Source: Nephromyces sp. MM_2019 (Eukaryota > Apicomplexa > Aconoidasida > Nephromycida). From it: DNA of 64,000 nucleotides. Below are positions 40,001 through 51,772 of the stretch, one piece after another. The position numbers were made by a program, and so were the translations under genes. The DNA lies in assembly GCA_015657535.1 (NCBI GenBank), contig JADHZB010002040.1, positions 39,519 through 103,518 on the forward strand, given 5' to 3'. Positions within the stretch are counted from its first letter, which is position 1; every line of letters begins with the position of its first letter. Under the pieces are notes generated by a model. That model was not told where the DNA came from. It did not search any database and worked only from the letters and a program-made list of their open reading frames with translations.

Positions 40001-43000
40001 GAAAAAGAAACTATAAGGAAGAGCTCTTAGTCTATTGCATGATTTCGACTTGCTTTGCGGCTGCCTCGTCTTCCGCGGTATATGCTGCTTGCAGGTTATA
40101 CGATTTCCCCAACGAAAGTCATACGCTCTTAAAGGCCATTAGCGATATCAGTGTCGATTACCTTGTTGGTCAGTATGACGCTGGAGCTAACCCTTTGCAG
40201 GTCAGCAATATTTTAAACTGGCAGGAGCGCATTTGCTAGGGTGTATATACACTGTATAAAATTTTTATTTACTACCACTGTGGAATTCTCAAAGTGCAGA
40301 AAATACATCAAATATCCACCACTACATCTTTTTGAAATATAAATATATATAGACTCCCAGTCTAGAATATATAGTATGAAACGTCGCACTAATCCTCTTA
40401 TTTCATTTGTACGATATGGCGTCGGTTCTTTCTTATTGGTAAGAAGAAGGAATACTCAATGCATGCAATTATTTCATTCTCTATGCGCTTATTTAATATT
40501 TAGAAAGTAGGTAAAATTCGCTCATTGAACTAAATTTTTTCAGTGTGTTAACGATTATGGTTTGTATTAAGAAAGTGTACAAACATTTTAAGTTATTAAT
40601 TGATATTTTAGATGTATTTTTGTGCTTTTTTAATAATTTTTATTGGCTTTTTAGTAGTGTATTGAGTGCTTTTTGGTGATGCTATAAAAGCAGGTTTTTA
40701 GAATTTTAGATTTAGGCGATTTCCTTAACCTTTTTTAAGCTGTAAATACTGAGATTTTACTTTTTAGGTCTTCGATACAAGTGCATCTGCAGTACCCCCC
40801 GAGGTTTACGAAGAATTTGGAACAATTTATATGCTGCACATCGCCGAGGTGATGATAGCCCCTTCACTGAATCTACTTTTGGCTCTACGCTAATTTTTTT
40901 TTTGAGTTTTCGCCATTTCAAGTTGGTTTGACTTAAAGATACTGAAGGAAAACCAAGTGGTTGGAGGTTGCTTAGGCTCGAAGGAAGGGGCAGAGATTCT
41001 TTTAAAGCTTTTTTGTCGATCAAAAAGTGTAGTGGAGCATTTTGAGCCATATAAAGTAATGTATATGATACGAGTAGTTTGTGAAAATACATCATCTATT
41101 CATTGGCATAAGCACAAAAGCGTTTTTTCGATATTATGAAGCAAAAAATTTTTTTTGGCATCACCTGCTATTTCTACCTTGTCTTGCCTTTGTAGAATTT
41201 TTCGTGAGGAAATTGTTTTGCAGTAGTGAGACTAGGGCAAACATATTATCATTAGATATATAGTACTATTCCTGCTGCATGTGCGTATGAGTTCACATGT
41301 GTATGTAAGCCTTCTAGCGCAAGAGAGCTCAGCATCACATCCTCAGAGTTTTAACGTACGAAATTTCCAAAGCTTTCAGAGCGATTCGCATTGGTATTGC
41401 TTTTTTTGTCGGTAAGCTTATGTATCGGTGATTCTTTATTTCTGTGTGAGAATATATATATATATATGAAGAAGATTTTCAAGCTTTTTGCTCCATTATT
41501 AAAGCAGCAAAATTTCAACGTGTGCGAAAAGTTAGCCTGCTTCTGTCCCAATCAATTGTGTGTTATTTTTATATCATCTTCCTCCATTATTACGTGCCTT
41601 CATCAGAAAGTTAAAGAGAGACGGCCGGAAGCACTATTAATAGCCTTTCCAAAGGATAGGCTAAGCGTTTCATTCAGACATTCAAAGTATGATGTGGTCG
41701 GCCTTGGATCAGCTGATGATCCGGTGGCTATGAGGGAACTTCTCGGTCCAAAAATTACTCTTCAGGTGACGCCACTGGCATATCATCTACGCATCTAATG
41801 CAGTTTTTTATCCTTTTAGAAGAAGTCTAGTAAAGTTGCTAGATTTTGTTCATTTTTGATTTCTTTTTCAGTTTTTGCCAGTCACTCGGTAGCATTATGT
41901 TTTTCTAAGTATTCTGGCTGTGTCTCCCCCACTTGGTTTTTTATAGTTTTGTTGCTGGTTTTTCCCCTGTTTTTCATAGTTTTGTTGCCAATCATCCCCA
42001 GTTTTTCGCTGGCTTCGATATGTGCCTTTTTTTTCGAAACTCTTTTGCACCCAAAACTCGCTTCATTAAAATGAAAGTGTTAACTTCGAGAACCGTGTGC
42101 GCGTGCATATAATAGCGTGTTTTAGCTCCGCTTCTGGGGATACTTCATGTCGGTATTTTAATTGTTTTTGCCTTCCCCAACAAAGTTTCACTATGATACT
42201 GTATCTTCGCATGAATAAAATCAGACTCAAATTTTTTAGCGTTAACACCTTGAATGCTGTTTTGTGTGTGAGTTTTGCGTCTGAACTTGAAAAAGGATGT
42301 CTTTGCCTTTTTTTGAGGTTCATATACTCATACTAAACTACGATGAATAGATTTACTATAGTACTATTACTGATGCCATGGCAGTGTCTAATTTTTTTTT
42401 GCCCTTGTGGATGTCTTCTTGGTGTATTCACTCATTGTTATTTATTCCAGAGTATACGTCGTCAAACAGCATGTCATCAGTGTCCGCTAATATCGTATAA
42501 TTTATGCTAGTTTTTTCATACGAAATCTTTGTATAACTTTTGAAGGGAAATTTGGACCCCGGTGTACTTTTCGCTCGAGAGGAGGTAATCAGGAAGAAGA
42601 CTGATGAAATGGTAAAATTTCAGCGAGTCCTCGTCGCTTGGCTTACTTATTATACGATCTGATTTGGTGTTAAACCTTGTAATACCCTTTTTATTCGATA
42701 TGCGGAGATTGTTTTTACTTTTTATTGATATTCAGTCCTCTTTTACGCCCTTGGCGAGTTTAGGCTTCGTTTTTTTGCCCTACGTTTTTTCTGCACTAGA
42801 ATCCTAGCAGTGATTGATGTTCTGAGCACGATGCAGCGTTGCGTGCCCCTTGTGCACTATAGGCTATTGGGTTAATTTTTGAATAAGTAACTTTACAGGA
42901 CTTTTCTCTCAGGAAGAGCATCTTGCTCATTTGGTGTCATTTAAGGCAGTGAAAATGTGTGATGATAAGAGTACACCTCGGTTGTTTGAGGCTTTCCATC

Positions 43001-43179
43001 TTTCTGTTTTATGCCTTCTTATACGTAGAAGAGTTTTGCTGAATTTCATGGATCTTACTTTTTCTCAGATTCAAAAATTTGGAAAGTTCCGCTACATTGC
43101 CAATCTAGGACACGGAATGGCACCTGGCATGGACCCAGAGAGTGTCAGAGTATTAATAGACGCAGTCAAGCAGCACTGA
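36950..43179 (+). CDS. UROD: Uroporphyrinogen decarboxylase, ten exons
   Basis: Converts uroporphyrinogen III to coproporphyrinogen III in haem/chlorophyll synthesis. Exons: 36950-37010, 37545-37690, 37842-37949, 38525-38642, 39030-39174, 40095-40200, 40768-40848, 41607-41765, 42546-42611 and 43069-43179. All are in phase and give 366 residues, against 367 in human. Recognisable blocks are [13 protein letters not shown] (Arg49/Arg53, human Arg37/Arg41), [11 protein letters not shown] (Asp99, human Asp86), [10 protein letters not shown] (Tyr177, human Tyr164), [11 protein letters not shown] and [17 protein letters not shown] (His345, human His339). Wording throughout follows the animal/fungal enzyme rather than cyanobacterial HemE. 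Two oddities: the active-site Ser (human Ser219) position reads FDTSAS, and the usual GLDW is GLGS. The first exon is less certain than the rest: exon 2 has no in-frame ATG, so an upstream exon is required, and this one fits in phase. No obvious plastid leader is visible in the 366-residue model. Confidence 0.92.
38344..38367 (+). repeat. Interstitial telomere-like repeat, (TTTAGGG)3 TTT
   Basis: Three perfect copies of the seven-base plant/alveolate telomere unit and a partial fourth lie in the third intron of the uroporphyrinogen decarboxylase gene. The tract is too short to be a functional telomere. Confidence 0.9.
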
Positions 43180-46100
43180 TTAAGAAATGCGTTATTCATT
43201 GAAAGTTTCTATTGAATGTGACCTCCATTCCTTTACTAATTGAGTAGATTATGCAGATTTTAAGTATTTTTAATAGCGGTTTTGCTAAAAGCGATAATTC
43301 GAAGTTTTTGAGCGACAAGATGTCGTTTATGGATTTAGTTTATGCTCAAAAACTAAACTCGTGCCTAATTGTACTCCTTCTAATGGTATGATAACTGTAT
43401 CATAGGAGTTACTTTTTGAGTCAAAAATTTTAGGGAGCGGGAAAGAACTAAAAATCAGTCTTCATTATTCTCCTGGGATCTTTTAGACTTGGATATATGT
43501 GGTGCTTTTGCTATACTTCTGTAGAGCTAAAGAAGGATGAAATTATTCATTCTAGTTTCGGTTGCTGAATGGGTGAGTTTTAACCGCGCCGGAAAGTTGG
43601 CAGTAAAGCTTTTTTGCTTTAACAGAGGAGAGTCCTTATTTTCACATTTCTGCGTGATTTTTAATGCGTTTCCGCTGAGATTCTAGATCTAAGAGTACTA
43701 TTGTAAGGCGTCGTGTAGGCTTTGGCTTGGGATGTTACCTTGCACTTCTATCCATTCAGGAGGAGGCTATTGCAGCATTAATCATCCTCCACAATTTGCA
43801 TGCTCTTCTGGATATACTTTTTAATTCTCAAAGAACTTTAAAGTACGAGTAATTCTCTAGTAAAATGTTTAGAATCTTTTTTGACTTCATCGCCTGCAGG
43901 GCATTCCCATGGCGCTGCAAATCTCATTCAGTGTCTGCTGGCACTCTCACACCTGCTTGGCTTTGGAACTAAAAAAATATATGTCCGAAAAAAAAGGCCT
44001 TATTCACTTTTTTTTCTCTGTTTTTATTATTTATTTAGAATGAATAAATATTTTTTACAGAATATAGTCTTTCAGCAGCGTTAAATCCATTTAAAGATTA
44101 AAACAAGCGGTTTTTACCTGCAGTATATTTATGGAATTACTGGGTTAACTCCTTCTAAGAATAAAAATGAAGCATTTTGGCAGTGCCGCTTCTTTACTAG
44201 AGGATGAGCAGCCAAGTGTCCCTCTAGTTGAGAGATTTATACTCTTTGCGTGGTAATAAGCTTTCACGTAGGCGAGCTATCTCACGACCTGTAACATGCA
44301 TGATTCACGGAAATAATGCAGTAACAACTCAACCCGGTTAATAAATCCAGAATGAATTCTTATTAGAACTTTCTGCTATGGAAACGCAGTAAGAATACGT
44401 GGGTCTTCAATACCGAATATAGCAGTATTTCGCCTTTTGTTGAGCAATTACAACGTGATAGAAGCGAGCAATAAAGGCGGGACGCTTTAATCAGAATTAG
44501 AAATGTCGCTTGTTTGATTAGGCCCATCAAAATTGAAGCCTGAATATTAATCCTGGTGCCGCTGCAGCGTTATCTGCGGCATGTCTGATGGCAGTAATGC
44601 TGTATCCTGTTTCACTTGTTTTGAAAAAAGTTAATATTCTCCCCCGCGGCGTTGCTGCTTCACAGCTTCTTTCTGGGTCAGTAGCTGGCCACCGAATCCT
44701 TTACCAAGCAAGAAGAATGTGCATTTGCTGGTATCACGGAGCTACGTATAAAACAATATACTTCGTGTAACGATTCACACTAACAGGTATTCTGTGACTC
44801 TACCCCATCCTTTAGTTTATCTTTTCAAAAACTTATTTTCAGAGAAAAGTTTAAGCCAGTGCCATGGATATCGGATGTAGGCTGGCCAGTCCAAAAAAAT
44901 ATAAAGAACGCACTCCAGCAATACCATCGTAGGCCTTTGGTACGCAGCGGTAGCTTTTACGTAGTTCTCAGTAAGCATAAACATGGTATTGAAGTAATTT
45001 CAATGATGAGTTATCTCTGCCGTTGTGCTGTGTTCACGGTGCATACCTCTTCAGAGGATATTTTCTCATGGTGACGCTGCCTGTGGTAGCAGGTAAGCCT
45101 TGCTCTGCTGGTTAGAGTCTGCTTATGCAGTGATGCTGAAAAAGCAGTAGCATAGCGGGCATACAGGTGGTTGGCAGAAAAGCCTACATTGCTACGCTGC
45201 AGCATTCCAGCCCTGTTGTCACACAGCGACACGTAACTATTCAAATGCTGGAATATGATGCTTCATCGGTTAAGCCTGCAAAAAAAAGCCACCAAAATTA
45301 TCTTCGTGAACTTGCACTCCATGGCGTGGACCTTGCAGTCCTCTGTCATATACTTGTTCACTGCTGGAGGGCTTTAGTATATTAATTGGCATAAATTACC
45401 AAAGCAATTACCTCTTGTGTCTATCTTCGCTTAAGCGTCGCAACCATTTCAGAAATAAGAAGAGCATTTCCAAATTTTTTAGCTAAGTTCCCATGAGGCA
45501 AACCAGTTACTCCAGACTTATACATTTTAGTAGAATTATAGTATCCCAATAATTACTTATCGTATATAATTAATTGACAATCATGGTTATTGCATTGTGC
45601 GAAGGGTGGTTAGCTTAGCAGTTCACGAAATTATGTAGACAGCGCTAAGTACGATTCCGAGTGTATTGGACTATTACCTTGTAGCTGTGTCATGAGGCTG
45701 GCAAATTTCTTCACAACCTGGTGTTACGGAGGTGCTGAACGCATTGTAATACGCGAGCGCGAGTACTGCTGTTTTCAGCGAGAAAACAAGATAAATCGAG
45801 GACTGCTGTTTTCTGTGATATGACAGTACAAGTTTTGTATTAAGTTGCCATCGCGGAACATGTGCATCGTAATACGTTGTCGCTGTATGCCTTGTAAGGT
45901 ACATTGTGTTTGCACAGCTAATGCAAAATAGCTGCAAGCCTAGCTAATTGGCTAGGTATGTAGAAACAGACGGATACTGCAACCTAACTTATGAGATATA
46001 CTGAAGCTGTTATCCAAAAAAAGAACAAAAAACAGTTATTAGATAAAAAACCATCAACGATGAATATCATTGGTTAAGAGATAAGAATTGGCGTAAACCA

Positions 46101-47311
46101 GTAAATAGTAGAGAAGTAAGAGAATATCTAGAATATAAAACATTAGTTTGGTATGATTTCAGTCCATATAATATTTGTCCCTCTACAGCTACTACTATCT
46201 TTGCATCTTCATACATTATATAATCATAACAAGCAAGTTGTTTACCCTTGAGCCACAGCTTTTGCCTTAAGTTTTAATTTATTTATGCCATTGTCCCTTC
46301 GGTGATGTAACAGTTTTTCAAGGGTAGAGATTGGTCACTGGAAACGACACGGAGAGCACTCATATTAGCGATCAACCGCTATCATCCACATGATAATCAT
46401 GAACTGCAACGTTAACATTTTTGCAAGCTTCATCGAACGGAGCTATCACTTTAGCTAGTGGTCATATTTGCCAAAGTAGGAACCCTGGTCTCCGTGCAAC
46501 GGGTGAGCTAATAATACACATGTTAGTGCAAATATAGTTCAACTAGGCAAAGATCTTGTTTGATACTCCATCATACATTCAGTGTTAAGCTGCTGTATAG
46601 AGAGGCACCGTGCCATTGTACTCTGAGGTTTTCCTAAGGGCCGTAATTCGTTCAATATAATGATAGGGAGCGATATGCGGTGGACTACAAGCAGGCACGC
46701 ATCCTACACTTCCCGTTAGGCGAAATCAATTCACTTTCCTCTTGGTGAAGACACTAATAGTGACTTTTTACTGTGCTTTCTGCGCGCAATGCTTACAAAA
46801 TTTGCGTTGATGCGGGCAATACATAAGAACTTGAGCATAGAATTAAAATTTTGCTCATAACAGGCTCTAAGTTTAGTTTTTTGGGGGAGGACTGGGGTAT
46901 GTCGAAGTTCTTTTCGAAGAAGAGATGAATGCTCGAAATAGCCAGTGATCGATTTTTATCCTTAATTCCTCAACCTGGTAGTGAGTTCTTTTCTTTTTTT
47001 GTTTGACGGTACTTAACGAGGCTAGCTGCATTTTTATTGAGCCTGCTTTCATAATGCCCAACAGATGGAGTTTAATGCGTGGCTATTCATTTTTTAATCA
47101 TAGATGGAGCTGTTTGTATGTTAGGTGGTGTTGAAAATTTGCAGGGATGAACCGTGGCAAGGTTCTTCAATGATAGGTCCCTGTATGTGAAGAGACTGGC
47201 AGCGAAAGTGTTATGATGCCGATCTTTTAGCGCGCACTCCGTCATGAAGTCTTGTTTGTGCTTTTCCTTGCTATGATTACTGATGCTTGATTACTGCATA
47301 ATGCGATGAGC
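43180..47311. other. Intergenic, no gene recognised
   Basis: The 3' flank of uroporphyrinogen decarboxylase and mixed sequence. It includes a compositionally distinct A-rich patch at about 46005-46200 and short minus-strand frames at 45674-45937 and 46873-47061 that I could not assign. Confidence 0.4.
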
Positions 47312-47635
47312 TTAGTTATTGGTTTTTTTAAGTTTCGGTTCATGTACTTTTGTCATAGTACTTCCTAGGCACCCTACTATATTTTTTAATATTTGTGCCC
47401 CAAAAGTGTAGGAGTCAGTGGAATTATCGCATGTACTTGGCACGAAAGTGTCAGGTCCGTGGTAAATTTCTAGAGCCATTATTTTTATTGTAGCAGTTTG
47501 TGCTAAGTATTTGGTGCAGTACTCGCCATCCCCCTTTCCTTGAATTGAAAGCCATACGAAGACTTTGTAGTTTCCTTGCCTTGGGAATTTACCTTCGTTA
47601 AGGATAAGGGGTACTACTTTGAGTGAGACGCACAC
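47312..47635 (-). pseudogene. Decayed protein-kinase catalytic-domain fragment
   Basis: A 107-codon minus-strand frame reads like the middle of a eukaryotic protein kinase with its catalytic motifs eroded. LILNEGKFPRQGNYKV matches the end of the catalytic loop through the strand leading to DFG. The DFG itself is missing, since the sequence reads KVFVWLS. TIKIMALEIYHG stands where YMAPEI is expected. NSTDSYTFGAQILKNIVG matches the D-x-Y-S-F-G-x-x-L helix of subdomain IX. No HRD or DFG is present and no N-lobe exons are seen. Sequence upstream on this strand is the 5' end of the divergent SAP-domain gene. A pseudokinase exon is possible, but a truncated pseudogene is the simpler reading. Confidence 0.45.
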
Positions 47636-47778
47636 GGGACATAGTTTCCTTTGGCTTTTCAGGCATTTTCAGTTTTATTTTTTTCTGCACCAGCATACCT
47701 CCTACCTAATGTGAGATCCGTCTTATTCAGCTTTTAAATAAGCGAATTTTGTGCTCATTCTGTCAGGCGCATAACACT

Positions 47779-50700
47779 ATGATTAGCACGGACTACAATA
47801 CTTTAAAGGTACCCGCTCTAAAGGAACTCCTTTCTCAGCGTGGTTTGTCTGTCTTAGGGAAAAAGGTGATCATTTATACCGTTCTGTTTGGCATAAATAG
47901 TATGTGCGACATTATTTTTAACATCTATGCCATAAGTTACTTTTCATCGGATAAGGAAACACGCGTGTGTCTTTCCATTTTATTTATACTACTACTAGTT
48001 TTCAGCATACTCTCAAGAGGTGAACTTGAGTACTTACCATGATTACATGCATAGCATTTTTACATGCAGTGGCTAGCGTTCAAAGTGTGCAGGAAGAGTT
48101 ACTAAAATGTGAGATTTTGTGATTCCCAATTTCCCTTATACTTGCTGTTAAGAATGGGCTGACATACGTGATATGTGCTGTTAAGAGTGTGCTCTGATAC
48201 TGGCAAGTCTCTATGGCAAGTATGCCAATTTTTTGTTGTAAGAGTTACCACATGAAACCTGGCTGCATTTTGCTGTGTATTTTTGTGATTCCCATCACTT
48301 AAAGTTAGCCTTAAATGCTGAAATTATCATCGTATGTTTGCTTTCTTGTACTTGTGTGTTAATGCTGCCGTATATCCTATTTTTAGGGTAGATGAACTTT
48401 TTTAGTATTCAAAATGGCAATCTCTGCATGGGTCCATTCCATACAATGAGCCTTTTTTTTCAGGCTGAGCTAGTTGAACGACTCTTTGAAAATGATGAGC
48501 CTGGGTTCCAAAATCATGTCAAAGGTTTTATTCAATGATTACTTAACTGTTTTGTATTTTCTCTGTAGAAACGCAATTTTATATTTTTGCACATTAGTGA
48601 CTGCTGGGTTTTTTTCCTAGCCTTATACCATGTGGTATTTATTTATGACTGCTTGCTATATTTTACCTCTGCCCCGTGTTTTCCGCTTCTTCTTGACTGT
48701 TATATGAAGTTTCTCAGTGTGATTTCTCCAGCAATGAGATATTCTTTGACTAGTATACTCCAGATACTATGAGCTTTTTGTCCTGGAAGCAGAAAAGGCT
48801 TTAGTCTTTTAATTCTTGGCGTGAACTTAATATTTTGCATATTGCTTCGGATGCTAATTATGAAATACTCCGCTTCATTATGATTTTGCAAATGTATCCT
48901 ATTTTTTCTCACTTTGATGCTTTTTCTATAAGCTCATCATGTTCTAGTAGCGCATTAAATTTGTTTGCAAAAGCTAGGCGTTGCGAGCTTAACGCTTCTC
49001 TGTGTAGTAGGCTTTTTTAGCTTTGCTCTTTGATTTCTCGCGTTGACATGATTTTGGGTCGAAAGCACTTGCTGAAATCAGTTTGAAATTTTTTTATTTT
49101 CGTCCTTCTGTGGCATTTATTTTATTCCTCCTGATGACCCTATTCACACCTTTTCAGTAATTCCCGCATTGGGCTTTCGCTTTTTTACTTAATCATACTC
49201 CAATGTATTGACTGGAGGAAAGTATTGCTCAACTATTCGTTATCAGATGACTATCTCGCTTCATTTTTTCTTTGTACGCAGCGAAGGAAGAAAGCACACA
49301 TAAAGAGGAAGGTTCAACTCACCGAGCCTCTGAATTCGGCCCACCATCTTCCCTGGAGTCTTCAACTACCACGACTGTGACTGGTAGCACCTCTAATGTA
49401 GCAAATAACGATGAGGTACCAGCTGTAGCAGAGCAACCTGCAATGAGCTTTGAAGAGAAATTGGAGGCTCGGAAGAAAAGATTTGGTTAATTCTTTGAAT
49501 CTTTTATTATGAATGAATGTATATTTTCTTCTACATGTGATTTTATCCACTAGTTTGTCTTCATTCTACATCTACAGAGTTGAATTTTTCAAAAGTCTCT
49601 GGTGTAAAACGTATATTAGGAAAAAAAGGATATATAATTGTTGATGATAGCAGATTGTTCAACGTATTAGTAATTTGTTTTCGCGTATATTTAGTGTAAT
49701 GTCTGCATGATCGGTGTTATTCTCCTGATATAAAATGCTTTGGCTTGCTCAGCAGCTTAATTTTGTTTCTTCTCGCCGGGTTAGTTGCTATGAATAGAGA
49801 GAGTATATACCTGCTTTTAATAGAAACTCGATAAAAACTAAACTCTTTATAAGAATTTCCCTTTGATTTTAGGAATTGTTACTGAGAACGAGCGTAAATT
49901 AGCCCGTGCCAAGAGGTATGTTGCTTAAGTTGCATTTGGTGTCATCTTCAATCTGCTAAGCTTTTCAACGATTCGGTATGTTCGTTTTAACGCTTCAGCT
50001 GCGTTTTTTTCTTTTGAAGTGATTTTGTTTGCTGCTTTTTTATGATTTGATAATCTTCGATTGCTTAGAAGAAAGTTTAGAATTCTTCATGTGTTGCCAA
50101 AACTATGACGAGGAATTTCAATTTTACTTCTTTTATAAACTCTTTTTCTTGACTCTATCCTGTGGTGTGAGGTGTGCAAAAAAAGGGGATTGATACGATG
50201 ATGCCGGTTAATTTTCACTGTGCGAAACTCTAGTGTGTTAATTCTTTGCGGTTTGATATTCTTAGTTAGATATTTTGTGTGTATAATTATTCCCTTGCCT
50301 TTTATGTGGTTAATACATTGATGTTATATTGACTTGTTTCTGAGTTTCGTTGTATTTCAAAGTATTCACTTTCATCATTATTTATTGTTTCAGCTTAGGA
50401 ATCACATGGGTTAATACCATCTTGCTATGATCCTTATTCATTAATCTTGGGCTGTACTCTTACCATAAATCATCTGCTGCTGTTTTTTTTACCATTGTAT
50501 ATTCAATAATAGACACACACACACACACACATCGAAGGATAACTAGCAACACATGTGAATAGAGAATAACACTCACTACAGGTTTGATCTTGCCACTCCG
50601 GAGTTGGAGAACGAAAAGAAAGTACAGAGGATGCTGAGATTTGGTCTAGAATCAGGATCGGTGAGCCATTTTAGTCTATTAAGAGAATTTGGATTGCTGC

Positions 50701-51772
50701 CATTTTACTCATTTGAAGTGAAAATGTTTTTGTGATGAAAAGATTTTCCTGGAATTGCAATATATTGGAGAATTTGGTTTTCTTCTTCTTCTATTGGAAA
50801 GGATATTCAATTTTTTCCTAGCAGCTTACTAAGGCATTAAAATGGCCTCCTGAGCTTCCATTCTTGCTTGAACTCCTCCTTTATTCAAATAATACAACTT
50901 TCTGTAGTTGATCTTGGCAATTTTTACTTTTTGAACTCTTTTCCTATCTTCATAGCTATGCAAAGCATTTAGAGACGCTTAGCAGATAATTCTCCTTTAG
51001 TTTCCCCCTTTTTTTTGCCTCAAAAGGTTTTTTTCTGGATTTTCCCTTGATATTGAAGTTTTATTGGGTATTTTCACTCCTTTCTGTGCTGATTTATACA
51101 TGCTCAAATTTATATATGAAGATGATGCTCTTGCTTTGTTGTGAAGTGCAGTTGGCGTTTAGATTTTGAGTCGCTAAATTCAGGTTTCATATTTTTGTGT
51201 GCTGTTAATCCTATTTCTATGAATTTCTCCTTTGCATTCATTTTTGTCTTTAAGCAGTCTCGTAGTGATTGTATGTTGCTTTGATGTATTGATTTGGGAA
51301 CGATTCTTGAGCTACTCATTTTTCACTCATTTGCTATGTTTTAATTCTTTTTTTTCCACCCTCTATTTTTTGATAGGATAATTTGAATGAGTTTGATGGA
51401 TTAAATAAAGAATCAGAGGAGCAGAGAAGAAAGCAACGAATGTTACGCTTTGGTTTCATAGACGAGGTATTACAAGCCTGATTTCTACTAATTGCTGTTA
51501 AGGTAGTACTACTCCTAAATATAGTATTCAGCAATATAGTTTTGATGAACATGCTTATAATTATTGCTAAAAAGAATGCTTGCTTCGGATCATTTTTTTT
51601 CCGGTTATAGCTTATGACATGTTACCTGTTGAGTTTCAGTAGGAGCCTCTCCATTGTGGTTTTTGCACGGTATCTTGATTGCTTTAGACGTTTTGTTTTC
51701 GGTTGATTTCATTTATTTCAGGATGTGAAACAGAAGAAAAGGATGGAGAGATTTGGCAGCACACCTTGCTAA
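47779..51772 (+). CDS. SARNP: SARNP/Tho1-like SAP-domain protein, seven exons
   Basis: Probable nuclear mRNP export factor of the SARNP (CIP29)/Tho1/MOS11 family, which binds RNA and works with the TREX/THO machinery in other eukaryotes. Exons: 47779-47865, 48464-48524, 49282-49485, 49873-49915, 50582-50660, 51377-51466 and 51722-51772. They are in phase and give 204 residues, close to human SARNP (210). A SAP domain occupies about residues 9-43 (LKVPALKELLSQRGLSV, then AELVERLFEND). A Ser/Thr-rich linker follows. The C-terminal half has repeated basic-RFG motifs: KKRFG at 114-118, a variant KRFD at 131-134, MLRFG at 149-153 and 180-184, and MERFG at 196-200. The repeated basic-RFG tail is the hallmark of this family. 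Each of the last repeats sits on its own exon, suggesting growth by exon duplication. The start is the first in-frame ATG before the SAP domain. Confidence 0.88.

Noticed and set aside
47100..47270. Minus-strand YRDLSLKNLA read as a kinase HRDLKxxN catalytic loop
   Set aside because: It lies downstream of the APE/DxYxFG-like part on the same strand, the wrong order for a kinase domain, so the similarity is probably chance.
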